64,000 bases of DNA from Trachythela sp. YZ-2020 (Eukaryota > Cnidaria > Anthozoa > Malacalcyonacea > Clavulariidae): assembly GCA_016169945.1 (NCBI GenBank), contig JADLSH010000355.1:1173501-1237500 (forward strand). The letters are read 5' to 3'. The position numbers and the translations under genes are program-made. Of the stretch, positions 32,938 through 47,500 are shown in pieces (position 1 is the first letter of the stretch; each line of letters opens with the position of its first letter). A model generated the notes under the pieces. It was not told where the DNA came from. It searched no databases and saw nothing but the letters and a program-made list of their open reading frames with translations.

Positions 32938-35457
32938 TTTCCTAAAAATACAGGTACTATATGCAGCACTATCTTTTAATAGCTAATCTCTAAAACTAGA
33001 TTAAGTTCATCTGCTATTGAGGTTTCGTCCCTTGCGATATATGCATTTGTCTAATTATACTATTTCGCTTCAGTGAGAAGAGTGCTTTCAGTTTGACTCC
33101 ACCAAACACTAACAGGCTAACACTGCACTAATAAGGGGTGGCCCTTACTATTGAACCTTTAGGGAGAACCGTTTAGAACTGATTGAGCTATCCAGTATAA
33201 ATAAAAATAGTTTATACGTTTCCTTCTGTAGTAACACCGCACCAATAAGGGGTTACCCTTATTATCCAACCTCCAGGAAGAGTAGTTTAGAACTGATAGA
33301 GTCGTATCCAGTATAAATAAAGTTCGTTTGAATAATTTTATCATTATACAGTTAGTTTTGGTTTGTGTAACCTTTTGATTTAGCATTGTTACATAACACT
33401 TTCCTTCTAGAGTTAATTTGAACACGATTCTTGTTTTAGGTTGATAAGAGCGCCAATTTGGAGGCAATATAGCGACACAGGATAAAGTCAAAATTCCGAG
33501 CCATGACACAGGTGCAAGCTTATTCGCCATCTTGTTAACGAGTTTGTTGTCTTGGTGATATAATCATAATTAAAAAAAACATTTTAACTTCCTGTCTTCC
33601 TTGGCCTTGCCTCCTAGCTTGGTTGTTTAAAGCATATAAATTGGCACTCGATAAGAATGTTTCTCTCCATATTTAAAGCTAGTTTAGTTTATCGAAGTTT
33701 CGTAAGTCAAATCAAGGCTCCCGTGGTTTGTATCTGAACTACCTGAGCCTGAGGAAGATTAAAAACATTCGATGGAATGTCTTCGTCACTGGGAGGTTAG
33801 CAGGGAAGATAATCCCTACAAAATCCTCCGACTCAAATGTCGAAGTGTTCATGCTTTGCAAGTAGTTCAGGTTGTTCAGGTACAAACCATGCACGCCATA
33901 TACTATTGTATCTTATACTACCTAACTGGATACTCCATGCATTGCATGTATATAATTTGAGATGATTTAATCAAAGTTTTACTGTTTGTGCATGGCTGTG
34001 TATAAACCTCTTTCAATGATTTCGAGGCAATGTTTTGTAACACCATTTTGATGACGAAAACATTTTAATGTGAACCAGCTATTAAGTTACCAACACTATC
34101 AAAGTTTTTTTGCATCACACAGTGATACCATTTGAAGTATAAAGTAGTACATATACTTGTGCTTTAGTACGCTTTTGATTAATAGAAGTCTTTGTCTTTG
34201 AAAGAGTTTTACACCTTCACACACTGACACACATTGATCAAATTGTGCTTTGTTCAAAGAAATTTTGAAGCATTTTTAACTCGTTTTAAAGGAGTTACTG
34301 TACTCTTGTACTATATAAGTTCAACATTTTCAATATTTGCCTTCTATAATCCTGCCTTGTCGTGCATGAAACAGAACAAACATCTGGCAAATATGAATAT
34401 ATAAAAGTTAAAATTACCGAGCAAATTAGCTTTTCCATGCATGTATTAGTATTACTATGCGAAAACAGTTTTCAAGACCCAAGTTACATAGCACTTAGCA
34501 GCTTAGACTTCTTCTGTGTATATATGTATATAGTGTTAGAAAACCCTAAGGCTCATTTTAAGCCTACTATACTGTAAATTTTAGCTATGCCTATATGGCA
34601 AAAAAGGCAATATATAACATGTTTCATGATAATTTTAGATAGAAAGCATAGATTATACTAGACGTTCGCTATTTTAAAAATATTAAAATACAAAAACAAC
34701 TTTCTAGTAGAAGTGTAAACTTTTGTTATTTATATAGACAGGGATGTCCTACGCATTTTAGTTTCTTCCGCTTACAGAAGCCGTATTCCTTGTATGCCAT
34801 CCATTGTTGCTAAAAATAACTCAATTTCGGCATCGCACCATGTTTCTATAGCAACCACGTAAGCAAACCACTCGTCATTAGGCCAAAATTCGCAGAATGA
34901 AAGAAATGCGTACTTTTACGTTTGATTTTTTATCACAAAAACAGTTTTTAAAGGCCTTTTTATTCAACACAAAACCCCAACACCATTTTTTGTAGAATTT
35001 AGGGTTTAAAACCACCTACACTCAGCTTTCATAAGCGTAAACTTGGCCTAGATAATATATTTAGTTTGTTTTTAGCTACAAATGCATATATAATTTAAAA
35101 TTCTAATTTTGTTGCAAGCGCTAATAAATTTTAATTTGCTCCCGACCAGTTAGAACGTGTGTTAAGAGGCTCATTTGCCTTACGGGCAGCTGTGAAATTC
35201 GCTTTTGAACAAAATATTTATCTCTAAGATGAAAGACTACAGAATTTTGCTTTTAAAGTGATCAGAATACATTGTCGTTGGCAAGTTTGTATCAGCCTTT
35301 TATAGAAGAAGGATAGAATCGTACTTATTGGTCGAATCAAGTCCGGTTTGTTACATTGTATAGAGAAATACCGCATTTATTCTTAGATAAATTAATAGGC
35401 TTTGTTGTGCGAGCGTGTATATAGAATATTTTGTCGTTATGGGAAAATGTAGCAAGT
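32938..35457. other. Intergenic region before the adenylyl cyclase locus
   Basis: A SINE family 1 copy with decayed head and two monomers lies at about 33000-33320. Degraded fragments of the 80-bp satellite unit ('gtttgtatctgaactacctg') lie near 33727 and, inverted, near 32745. From about 33960 to 35457 I see only AT-rich sequence with no supportable gene, RNA or repeat. It may contain the 5' UTR or promoter of cyclase copy A. Confidence 0.5.
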
Positions 35458-35523
35458 CGATTCGGGGACAAGTTGAATAAAATTAGCGGCGTAAGGTGGA
35501 AAAGAATAGGGTTATAGACTGCA

Positions 35524-38500
35524 ATGCGTGTTGAAAGCCCTCCTAACAAAATTGAGCCTTTGGAAGAAGATAAGGCTTTCACTTCCATTGCGGAACACAA
35601 AAAGCGACAGAGCCAAGACGAGTTCTCGCAGTCTGGCAACAATGTCGCCCAGCCACGACTGTCTTGTCCGTGTTTTCCGGAGTCGATACGGCTCACGTTC
35701 ACATCGCCGAAACTCGAGAAGATTTACCAAAGAAGCAACAAAAGGGAACGATTGAAGAGCAATTTATTCTGTGCCTTATCCGCCGTGGTTGCGAACATAA
35801 TCTTGCTTTCAATTCACGCATTTTCTGAACTAGGATCCAGCGAACACCGGACTAATGTGGTAGTCATAAGTGGCGTCTTTGTTGCTATATTCACTTGCTT
35901 GTTCGTGGCCTGTTTTAGACAGTGTTCCCCGGGGTATACCGGATCCATGTTCGTATGGCTCTGCGCCGCGTTGGAGGCATCATTAATCCTAGGACTCGGC
36001 AAGCACCCCTTAACGCCTAACGATCTTGTAGGTGCGTTCACCTTTTTGGCTTTCTTGGCGTTTATTTTGCTACCAATGCGTCTACGATTCTGCATTTTTT
36101 GGGTTACTGTATTGGCCGTGGTGCACTCGATTGTAGTTGGAGTTTCGAGTGATCGCTTGGAAGACTACTCCACTAATCAGGTTAGGTATAGCTTAAATTT
36201 TATTAGACTACGTTTACCCAAGCTAGACTGTTCCACTTTATCACACGGTTGGCTGTGCTTGAATTCGTCCGATTTCATGCTGGCGGACCCTTTATAATTT
36301 ATCTATAATGTGCATTTTATATGGCTCTGTCCTCACGAATTCAAAATCGCCCAAAATTGCACGAGTTTCGCCTGTTGCGTTCTCATGGGACGCACGAAAC
36401 CGGACGAATTCGAGCGCAGTTAACCGTACGAATTCCCGTATGAAGAAATGAAACCGGACGAATTTCGGGGTTCCGAATTCGACAGATTTTATGTGAATTT
36501 TGTCTTAGCCATATATAGGTAAACTTCATAATCTAGCCCATCTATTTATGCGCATTTTCTATTTTATATACTCAAAACTAAACCCTACAATATACAGTTA
36601 AAATGCTATGCCCTACACTAAACTAACATGCATTTTTCTTTGCAAAAGTTCAGAATTTAGTTAGATAAAAAAACAATTTAGACCTTTCGCTATATTGATT
36701 ATAATAAGTTTCACATGCCGGCTAAAATTACCTAGTGACCGTCTGAGCGGCTTGTATAATTTTATTGACAGAAAGCTTACATGTCGACAAGTGGATTATA
36801 AAACACGGAATATTTAAGAACGCCAAAAGCACAGAAAAGTTTTTGGATTTAAAATTATCGGTCTATTCGACATTCCTGTATTATATACTGTCTGAGAAAT
36901 TTATAGTTGAATTTTGTGCAATTGCCGAATATAAATATACGAATAATATAAACGAATTATACTATGACTTTGAAACTTCGTTTATCGTATTTAGTTTTCG
37001 TTTTTGCGTCCTCCAAATTTTTCCGGACCATGAATTGTTACTTTTTTGGTCTTTATAACGAACTATAACGTTTTCAAAAGCGAACGGCCTGAATGCTGCA
37101 TCTCTGAAATGTCAGGTGTAAGCGCGCGTTGCTTACAAATACAGCATAATATCATCGTATGTCGGTGTAAACATTTAGTAATAATTATGTGAAACACAGC
37201 TGTATTCAAATTTGTCAAGTAGTTTTATTCTATTTATCTATAATCCCATATTCGTCTAGCTATATAGAATACGCTTATTCCGACATTTGAGCGCGACTGA
37301 GAAGACCAATGGCAACGGTTGGCTTATGAGCTGTAGTCTAGAACTTAATATTCGGAACTCCCATGTTTGAATTCATGGACTTAAACTCTCCGCTTCAAAA
37401 TTATCATATTTTTATCCTTTAACCCTAAACTATTCGCAAATGTGCAAACATAATTTACGAGAATTATTTTGAAAAGATATTCAATTGAGACTCTGTGCCA
37501 CGCCTGTCATAAAAAGCGAAATTATAAACATGGGGGTGTAAAGTGAAGAGTCCATGTTGAACCGCGATTGTGCTTTTTGACACGTTTATTCTTAGACGCT
37601 TTTGTGTAGTTTTGTTGTTTTGGCTGTGTTTTATTCATAGTCATGTTTGTCGAAAGATTGCTTTTGACAATGCTAAGCCTTTTGCTATTGTGATTGTGTA
37701 AAGATTACGTATCTTAGGATATAACGTGGAATTTTATCGAGTTGCCTTGAGGCGATGTTATTATAAGGAGCAATTTTTAGGGACACTGATTCGCAACGCA
37801 CTAAGAGTGTTGATGACACAGTGGTTAGTGCATGTGTCTTTCACCTCTGTGACCAGGAGTTCAATTCCTGCAATATGCAGTTGTCTGATTATAATTTCAT
37901 CTCAGTCACATTCCAGTTTGACTCTACCAAACACCACAAGTACCACAGGTTTTCTCCGGGTGCTCCCGTTTCCTCCTGTAGAGCGCTGGACTAATCAGTA
38001 CATTTAAGGATGGCCCTTACTAGACAGTTTAGAAGTGATAAAGCTATCCAGTATGAACAAAGTTAGTTTAGTTTAGGTTTCCTTCTGTAGTAACACTGGA
38101 TCAATAAAAGATATCTCTTACTGGACCTCTAGGAAGAACAGTTTAGAACTAATAGAGCTATCCAGTATAAATAAAGTTAGTTTAAGTTTCCTCCTGTAGT
38201 AACACTGGATCAATAAGAGATGACTCTTACTGGACCTCTAGGAAGAACAGTTTAGAACTGATAGAGCTATCCAGTATAAATAAAGTTAGTTTAGTTTAGG
38301 TTTCCTCCTGTAGTAACACTGGATCAATCAGAGATGAACCTTACTGGACCTCTAGGGAGAACAGTTTAGAACTGATATAGAGCTATCCAGTGTAAATAAA
38401 GTTAGTTTAGTTTAGGTTTCCTCCTGTAGTAACACTGGAACAATAAGGGATGACCCTTACTGGATCTCTAGGGAGAACAGTTTAGAACTGATAGAGCTAC

Positions 38501-41500
38501 CCAGTATAAATAAAGTTAGTTTAGGTTTCTTCCTGCAGTAACACTGGATCAATCAGAGATGAACCTTACTGGACCTCTAGGGAGAACAGTTTAGAACTGA
38601 TATAGAGCTATCCAGTATCAATAAAGTTAGTTTAGGTTAGGTTTCCTCCTGTAGTAGCACTGGATCAATATAAGGGATGACCTTATCAGTTATAGGGAAG
38701 AACAGTTAAGAACTACCAAGATAATTTTGTAGACAATAAGTTGTATAAATGCAGCATGCATGCAAACAAGATGTTGGCATGATAAGTTGTAACAAGGCCG
38801 CTGCAGGAGTCACTATGGTAACAAGTTGTAAGCAGGTTTATGATTACAAGTTATAATTGTAAACAAGTTTGGAACAAGCTGCGCAAGCACTGCTTGATAT
38901 CGGGTTGTTGGAACAACCTAGAAGCACAGAATAGAAAATGACCAGAAAGGCCACTCAGCAGTGCAACGTGACACCCTATTTTTATGCAGTTTTCTGGCCA
39001 GAATAATGGCGGACCAGCCAGTTCAGCGTGTTTATTGGTCAGAAAATGCAATTGACTGGCTAGAATAATGGTAATGAACATGTGTAATGCGACATGCGCA
39101 GCGTCAAAAACTTCAAAGGTTCGGCCTCAAGTGGCCCTTCTAGTCATTTCCTATTCTATGCTAGAACTAGGCCTTCTATAATTATGTCTTTCAGCGTTTT
39201 CAGCGCATTTAACATGGGGCCGTTTATCCTAAAGACCTGAATCTTATAACATGGCCTTAACAGATGGACAGCAACGCGCTAGAAGATGCATGCATGCTAA
39301 TAAGAATCGTTAGACGCAAAAAAAAAACGTTCAGATATAACATATTGATAAAATTATAGTCTAAGAACTTAAAACAAAAAGGCAGCTGCGTGGTTGAAAG
39401 ACTATAGCAAAGACTCTTAAATTCTTATTAAAAGCTATATAAATACGATAAAGGATTTTTGGCTATAAATACATCGGCATGGCAGTATATAGACCAATTG
39501 CAGTCGACCTTATATGAATATGTTAAACCAAATCGATTTTAATGCCTGATAAACCATGTATTTCGAGTTTAATACTGTTTAAATGGGCTCAAAAACATTC
39601 CGTGACAAAGTTACACTTAACTCTTAAGGTGAGTATTTTGCAAAAGTCGTCATACAAAAATTTTACGTAAAACATTTCGGGGTACGAATTGAAATGCTGA
39701 TTCATTAGCGACTGGGTAATCCCTATATTCTATAATTAATGATTAATGAGTTATTCAAATTTCTTAAACAATAGCAATATAGTATACCTGGCATATGGCA
39801 GACAAATGTTTATATAATACTTTAGCTGTGTCATACTTTCATTAAAGTGACAGTTCGGGGCAAAATTGGGGCTTTTCGCAAATTTTCTTGTCAATTTCTT
39901 GGAGAAACATGAAATTGTTAAAAATTATACGATCAATTGCTTTATAAAATGAATCGACATGGTGTGTTCTACAGGGTGTATCAAAAAAACTGCAAATACC
40001 ATAATTTGTATGCACGAGATCATACATTAGAATTGCAATGGCTGTGCAAATAATTACGCTTCTGGGATTTGAAAATACGTTTCCAGCACACAAAGTGAAT
40101 TTTAATTCACTTTGTGTGCTTATTTTGATAGTACTGCACGTGGAAACGTATTTTCAAATCCCAGAAGCGTAATTATTTGCACAGCCATTGAAATTCTAAT
40201 GTATGATCTCGTGCATACAAATTATGGTATTTGCAGTTTTTTTGATACACCCTGTATACTGCTTTCTATAGTCTCTTAAACATGCAACTGAAGAAGCTCA
40301 TTCAAATATGTTTACTTTTATGTATATTAAAAGACGAAACGAGTAAAGTAAAATGAAAGAAATAGCACATAAACAGTTAGTAACTTAAATTAAAATCCAC
40401 TAGGCACTAGTACACATTCAGTGCGTTGCCAATGGCAATGTTCTTAGAACATTAGCCGAGCCCTTTGCGTGATATATTTTACATCTAAAAAAATTAATAT
40501 ACCTGTCCAAAGTTTGTCCGTCACGCAAATGACCTATTCTCATGCAGTCATCATCAAACTGTTATCTGCCCGTAGTGATCTATATATTACGCAATATCCC
40601 ATTGTGTTTTTTCTCAGCTGCAGTTCGAACAATCTATGTTTGACGATGTGTAAAAAATACTAATTCAATGCTTATCTGATCGAAATTTGCAAAGCTACAG
40701 CCTAAAAATAAATTAATCCAATAACAGCCATATCTTATGACCTGAGACTCCTGAGAGGTTATGTTTACACCTGTGAGTTTATTAGTATGTGTGTGTGTGT
40801 GTTTGTGAGCACAATAACTAAAAATTAACGGCCATAGGCCAAAGACAATCGATAAATCGATTACATTTTCGTTCAGTTTGGATGAAAATTCGATGAGAAA
40901 TTAACAAAAGTTAGTCTTGCTTTTCCGGGCTGAAATGAATTAAATGCATACTTATGCATGTGTAATTTATGCATGAGAATATAATGCCCCATACAGTCGA
41001 TGGTCATGCAAGTGTTAGTACAGGAGGAACCGAAGTACTCGGAGAAAACCGGCATTGTTTGGTAGCTAGAGTAAGCAAAACCTTGACACTTTCTACAAGG
41101 TTGTTGACTCAACGTTATCGTCCTGCAATTCAACAACTTGCTAACAAGTTGTGAGTGACAACCTTGTAGCAACTTGATAAAATGACAACATTGTTACGAC
41201 TTGTTGATAAGCTTGCTACAAGTCTGTTGCAAACACTTCTTGTTGACGAGATGTGAGATTTTTACGTGTGTAGATAAGTCTTTCAAAACTGCAGCTTTTG
41301 AAAAACAACCGCAATTTTAAATTACGTCATTGTGACGTCATAACGTCAATGATAACGGTTAATTTCGATAAACTTCATTAGTTTCCAAAAGTCGTTACGT
41401 AATGACCCGCACTTCATAATTAATTACACGGAAAAGATAACATTGTTCTTGTCACAATGCAAATATTATTGCCGCTGTAGCACGCAATGAGAGAATGCTT

Positions 41501-44500
41501 TAATTTAAGCTGAAAAGGACAAAAGTTACTGACCATATTTATATTGAATAGCTCTGTTAGTTATTTCCTTCGCACGCCATCTACATGAAAATCAAAATAG
41601 AAATATTATAGGAAAGAGGCGTAAGGGTCTAAACTAAACTAACTTTATTTATACTGAATAGCTCTGTTCGTTATTTCCTTAACTTTATTTATACAGGATA
41701 GCTCTATATATCAGTTGTAAACTGTTTTCCCTAGAGGTCTAGTAAGAGTCATCTCTTATTGATCCAGTGTTACCACAAGATGAAACCTAAACTAAACTAA
41801 CTTTATTTATACTGGATAGTTTTATCAGTTGTAAACTGTTTTCCCTAGAGATCCAGTAAGAGTCATCTCTTACTGAACTCAACTCAACTCAACTCGACTT
41901 TATTTATACTGGACAACTCTATCAGTTCTAGAAATGTTCTCTGTGAAGTTTTGCTTGTTTGATTGGTCGTTAATGTTTACTTTTCTTCCTATTTCAAGAT
42001 CGCAGCCAACATACTACTTTTCCTATGCGCAGCATTAATGGGAGTGATTGATTTCCTACTGGCTGACAGACGTCAACGTCAAGCATTTAGTGAAACACTC
42101 AACTCACTGCAAGTCAAAATGAAACTAGAATTTCAACACGACAAACAGGTATTACGTACTGACATCCGTCAGACACAGGACGCCTCATGACAGATGATTC
42201 GTCTGTGGGCAATAAACGATTTTATTGCCAGATATGATTTGTACCCAGTACCATTGCTAGTATAGATTACGCTATTCTATCTGGTTCGTCTGGATAGTTT
42301 GTTTTGTGTTTAAGGCCATTTTCCATTAAGGTCGTTTTGCCCGCGCGGGCGAAGCGACCGATTCGAATCACGTGAATAATTAGTCGCGCGGGCACGCAAA
42401 GAAAGTTGAATCGAATGTGGTTCAACTTTCAGGCGTGTCCGCGAGGTGTAAAGCGGACAAAAAAATCTCATGCTAGACACCTACAGCGAAAGTTGAAACA
42501 TGGTCGCTCCGCCCGCGCGGGCAAAGCGGCTGTAATGGAAAATTGCCTTTACACTAAGATCGACGATTCGTCAGATGTATGTTGCATCACTAGTATAAAT
42601 CGGGCCAATGCGATTTAGGGGAAAAAACGTACGTATCATTAATAAAGCTCTGGGAATGGTCAATTCTCTCATGGATAACTAATAAGAAACGTGTTCTTAA
42701 AGTTTATCAAACTATAGAATATAAATTTTTACCTATTACTGTTTTCAGAAACGATTGTTGCTCTCAGTTCTACCCAGTCATGTATCCAAAGAAATAGAAG
42801 ATGATATGCAATCGGATGGTACGATATTGAAAAATGGAAATTTCAATAAAATCTATATTGAAAGGGTGGAATGTTGCAGGTAAGATTGCCTCAAGGTTTT
42901 ATGTAAAATTGCGGGGGGGAACCTGTTTCATACAAGTGAGTTAGGCTTAGCTTATGCTTAGCACTTAAACAATGTTTCCTGGCTTCCCCACCTTAAGGAA
43001 ACATGGCCAGGAAACAATGTTTCCTGGCTTGCCCACCTTCAGAAAACATGCCTATGACACAATGTTTCCTGGTTTGCCCACCTTCAGAAAACATGGCTAG
43101 GACACAATGTTCCCTGGTTTGCCCACCTTCAGGAAACATGCCTATGACACAATGTTTCCTGGTTTGCCCACCTTCAGAAAACATGGCTAGGAAACAATGT
43201 TCCCTGGTTTGTCCACCTTCAGGAAACATGCCTATGACACAATGTTTCCTGGTTTGCCCACCTTCAGAAAACATGGCTAGGAAACAATGTTCCCTGGTTT
43301 GTCCACCTTCAGGAAACATGCCTATGACACAATGTTTCCTGGTTTGCCCACCTTCAGGAAACATGCCTATGACACAATGTTTCCTGGTTTGCCCACCTTC
43401 AGGAAACATGCCTATGACACAATGTTTCCTGGTTTGCCCACCTTCAGGAAACATAGCTAGGAAACAATGTTTCCTGGTTTGCCCACCTTCACGAAACATG
43501 CCTATGGCACAATGTTTCCTGGTTTGCCCACCTTCAGGAAACATGCCTATGACACAATGTTTCCTGGTTTGCCCACCTTCAGGAAGCATGGCCAGCAAAC
43601 AATGTTTCCGAAACAATGTTTCGTAGTTTTCCCAGGGTTTAAATATTCAAATTTTTCTTGCAGTATACTATATGCTGATATCGTTGGCTTCACTGAGCTT
43701 TCCTCGACATGCTCAGCAGAAGAACTGATAGTGACTTTGAACCAGTTATTTGCCATATTTGATAAACTGGCATCGGTAAGTAACCTGACAACATAGAGCT
43801 TAACTTCATGTCTCTAAAGATGGGCTTCACTAAGCACTATCGTGCAGCAGATGGTGGTCTGACCTGCAGTTATCAAAGTGAGAAAATAATGTTAATTCTT
43901 TTCATTATATGTCATATTTCTATTTGGCGACAAATAAATAGAGTTGATAGATGTAGTTTTCTTTTCTTGCTCCTATACGTGTCAACATTTCTAAACAAGC
44001 TGCTGCCCCGTAACACTTAATGAAACGCATCTATACTAAGCGAACATGCACTGGAGTTATACGAATACTCCTAGTCTCCAATAAGAGATGACCCTTACTG
44101 GACCTCTAGGGAGAACAGTTTAGAACTCATGGAGCTATTCAGTATAAATAAAGTTAGTTTAGTTTAGGTTTCCTCCTGTAGTAACACTGGATCAATAAGA
44201 GACGACTCTTACTGGACCTCTAGGGAGAACAGTTTAGAACTGATAGAGCTTTCCAGTATAAATTAAGTTAGTTTATGTTCGGAGGTTTGAAAATCGTCAT
44301 ATTTCCATAGAAACACAACTGTCAACGAATCAAAATTCTGGGCGACTGTTACTACTGTATCGCGGGCTTGGATGCGAATGAGAGAGAGAGAGGAGACGAC
44401 AGTCATGCTGCGTCAGCGGTTAACATGGGTCTCGGAATGGTCAACCATATTACGTAAGTAATATGACGTCATATTACTCTCTCTCTAGAGCAGATTAGCT

Positions 44501-47500
44501 CAATAGATCCGCCATGATAGGTCTAATCAGCTAACACGTGCTTGTGCCCGTTGCTCTTTTGAACAGAATGTTGCAGGATTTTTGCAGATGGAAATTTTGA
44601 GCGAAATATACATATGAATATTTAAGACCTAATCAGGGAGCAGTTACGGGAATGCAACTATAGGCCCTCTGGCAGGAATTTATCCTGCGGCCCTGCGATT
44701 CCGGTGCAGCGCTTTGTTACAGTTGTCAGGAGCTCAAGTTTATGTAATATATACAAACCGCGCGAGAGGTCTTTATCTGTATATTTAATATAATATTCAA
44801 AATTTTGGGTGTTTTATATACGTATGTATTTCCATTTTAGTAAAGTACGTCACCAAACAGGTGTGAGAAGTCTGGACATGCGCGTCGGTATCCACACAGG
44901 AGCCGTGTTGGCCGGGGTCCTGGGGCAGAAGAAATGGCAGTTCGATGCTTGGTCAAATGACGCCACGCTCGCCAATAAAATGGAGTCAGGCGGAATCCCT
45001 GGGTATGAATGTGTACTGTCATTAGTATAATCAGATCCTTTTACGATAAAAGTGTCAATGGCGCCTGGTTTCCTTGTGTATCAATAAGAGATTGCCCCTA
45101 CTGGACCTCAAGGAAGAACAGTTTAGATCTGATAGAGCTATCCGGTATAAATAAAGTTAGTTTAGTTTAGGTTTCCTCCTGTAGTAACACTGGATCAATA
45201 AGAGATGATTCTTACTGGATCTCTAGGGAGAACAGTTTAGAACTGATAGAGCTATCCAGTATAAATAGTTAGTTTAGTTCCTTATAGTAAAATATATATA
45301 TAAAACACAGGTAGAAGGTTTAGGTGGATGGATATAATATCCATCCACCTAAACCTTCTACCTTAATTTCAATCGAGTGAGATGCAGAATAAAAATCATA
45401 TAAAACACAGTAAGATAGTAATTTGCTTGTTTTGTTTCACTTTTAAAGGCGTGTTCATATATCGGCGACAACATACGAAAGGGTCCGAGATCTCTACGAG
45501 GTCGAAGAAGGCAATGGTCATTTAAGAAACGAGTATATTAAGGAATCCGGCATCCAGACTTATCTTATTGTTGGAAAAATAAAGTCTAAGGCAAAGGTTT
45601 GTTTCCGTTGTCCGTGATTCCCTCGAGAGATTTAGTTTAAACTCTATTGGTAGAAGTGTATGGTTAGCGCTGACATTAACCCTTGGTTGTGGAGGCTTTA
45701 GCTCGGGTGAATTGACCACACCCTACTGATGTAATCGAAGATAAATAGATAATTATTATTATCATCATTATTCATTCTAGGAAAAATGGGAGACAGTTCC
45801 TTTGCTGGTGATGCCAGAATGTGAAGCGAAGCGTCGCTCGTCATCACCTATCGTCAGTTTACTTGGGACAACTGCGAGAAAAGCGCTCAAAGCAAAGGAG
45901 AGTAATGGCGAGGAAAATGGTACACCACGACATGTGGAAATATCTATGCCTGAAAAAACTGTAAGTGGATAAATAGTTTCTGTGTGTGGGTTGCGCAATT
46001 TTTGGCCCCCAAGCTTGTTAGCTTGACAAAATATACTGCTAAAACACGCCTTCCATTTATACCAGAGACAGATTTCAGGATTTGAAGTACCCTCTCCTAT
46101 TTTTGCAAAATTTTGTACACTCACTCATATTGTTATTTTCAGGAGGATAGCTTCGAAAAAAGCGAGATCAATGATGATAGATTAAAGGACGAAGAACGGT
46201 TGATGAGCAATCTTGGACGAGTTCTAGAACAGAGTGAAAGCTACGCACGGTATAGCTAAGGCATGATTAGCATTTGAACTTGACTTTATATCCCCTGGCC
46301 TTTGCCGTAGACATGAACAATTCTTGTCAAGGTTGGGCTAAGCCTAAAATTCACTTTGACAATTTTTATTAATGTCTACGACAAAGGCCAAGGCACATTA
46401 AGTTTTAGTTCAAATGGCTAGTCATGCCACAGCTTCTAAGCAAGGAAATTTGATCGGTCTGACCATTAATTAAGAAAACTATTCATTAGTCTCAGCCACT
46501 AGCAATAGTGAACCCGCCGCGCCAATGAACGTGTCAAGGAAAACTTGCTCGTATTCACACGACGGCTTTAAAGACAGCAGTACAGCACCAATTTAAATGA
46601 AAAAGATATGTGAATACAATCATAGATTACCTAGAACCATAAAACACTCTCTATCTACCTATTATTTCCTTACCATTACTTATTTGGTGCTGTATATAAA
46701 AGCGACTATATTGTTATGAAGAACTGAATTAACACGCCATTAAGTAGCACACATACCATCAGTCTGTGTAGTTTATATAACCACTTGAAACTGAGAAACG
46801 GCGCCTCATTCACACTTTGATAACGCATAACTGCAGTGTCCCAGCTCTTTTCCTTGTATTTTTCATTCATTTCTCTGCTTTATTCGCTCGTTTTGCGAAG
46901 ATATTGCCTTGGAAATACTTCAAATTTGAAGTTCTACAAGCAGCCAAAAGCTTGTAGTTCATGCGAGTGTGATGCTTACGCGAGGAAAAAATATGCATAT
47001 TGACAAAGCCAATCAATAAATTTGCATATTGAACAAAGCCAATCAATAAATTAGATTTTAACTTTATCTTCTATTGTAGAACGTCTGGAAAGGTGAATCC
47101 ATTCACATTAAAATTTGTCGACCCTCAGAACGAAGAGAAGGTAAAATCATTATTTTGTATAAAGACTTTCGAAAATTTTCTGATATTATAGACTAGTCTT
47201 TGAATTGAATTTTATACAATGAATCAATACTAAATAGATATTACCAAATATTTTTTCAGTATTCGGCGCAAACCAAAGGTGGCTGTGCCGTATCGTTTGC
47301 TGCTGTCTGTCTCGTTCTGGTTTTTTCATTCTTGGTTGAGATCACAATCCTGCCAAGGTACAGTAAAACGCAACGTCCCATTGATATATATGTTGCAAAA
47401 AGCACATTAGCTGAAAAATTAGATATGAAACTCAAATACTTTACCATTCATTTTATATCGTTATGTTTAGATCTGTGCATCAAAACGTCTCATTTCCCGT

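Larger units (their letters stand above)
35458..45990 (+). repeat. Segmental duplication unit, copy A
   Basis: The homology with copy B starts at 'gattcggggacaagttgaat' (35458 here, about 54033 there), an offset of about 18.6 kb, and can be followed through exons 1-8 to about 45990. It is interrupted in intron 1: 37230-41090 here has no counterpart, while copy B has other inserts. Confidence 0.9.

Noticed and set aside
36765..37058. 97-codon frame in cyclase intron 1
   Set aside because: The paralogous sequence in copy B has several indels and stops, so the frame is not maintained.
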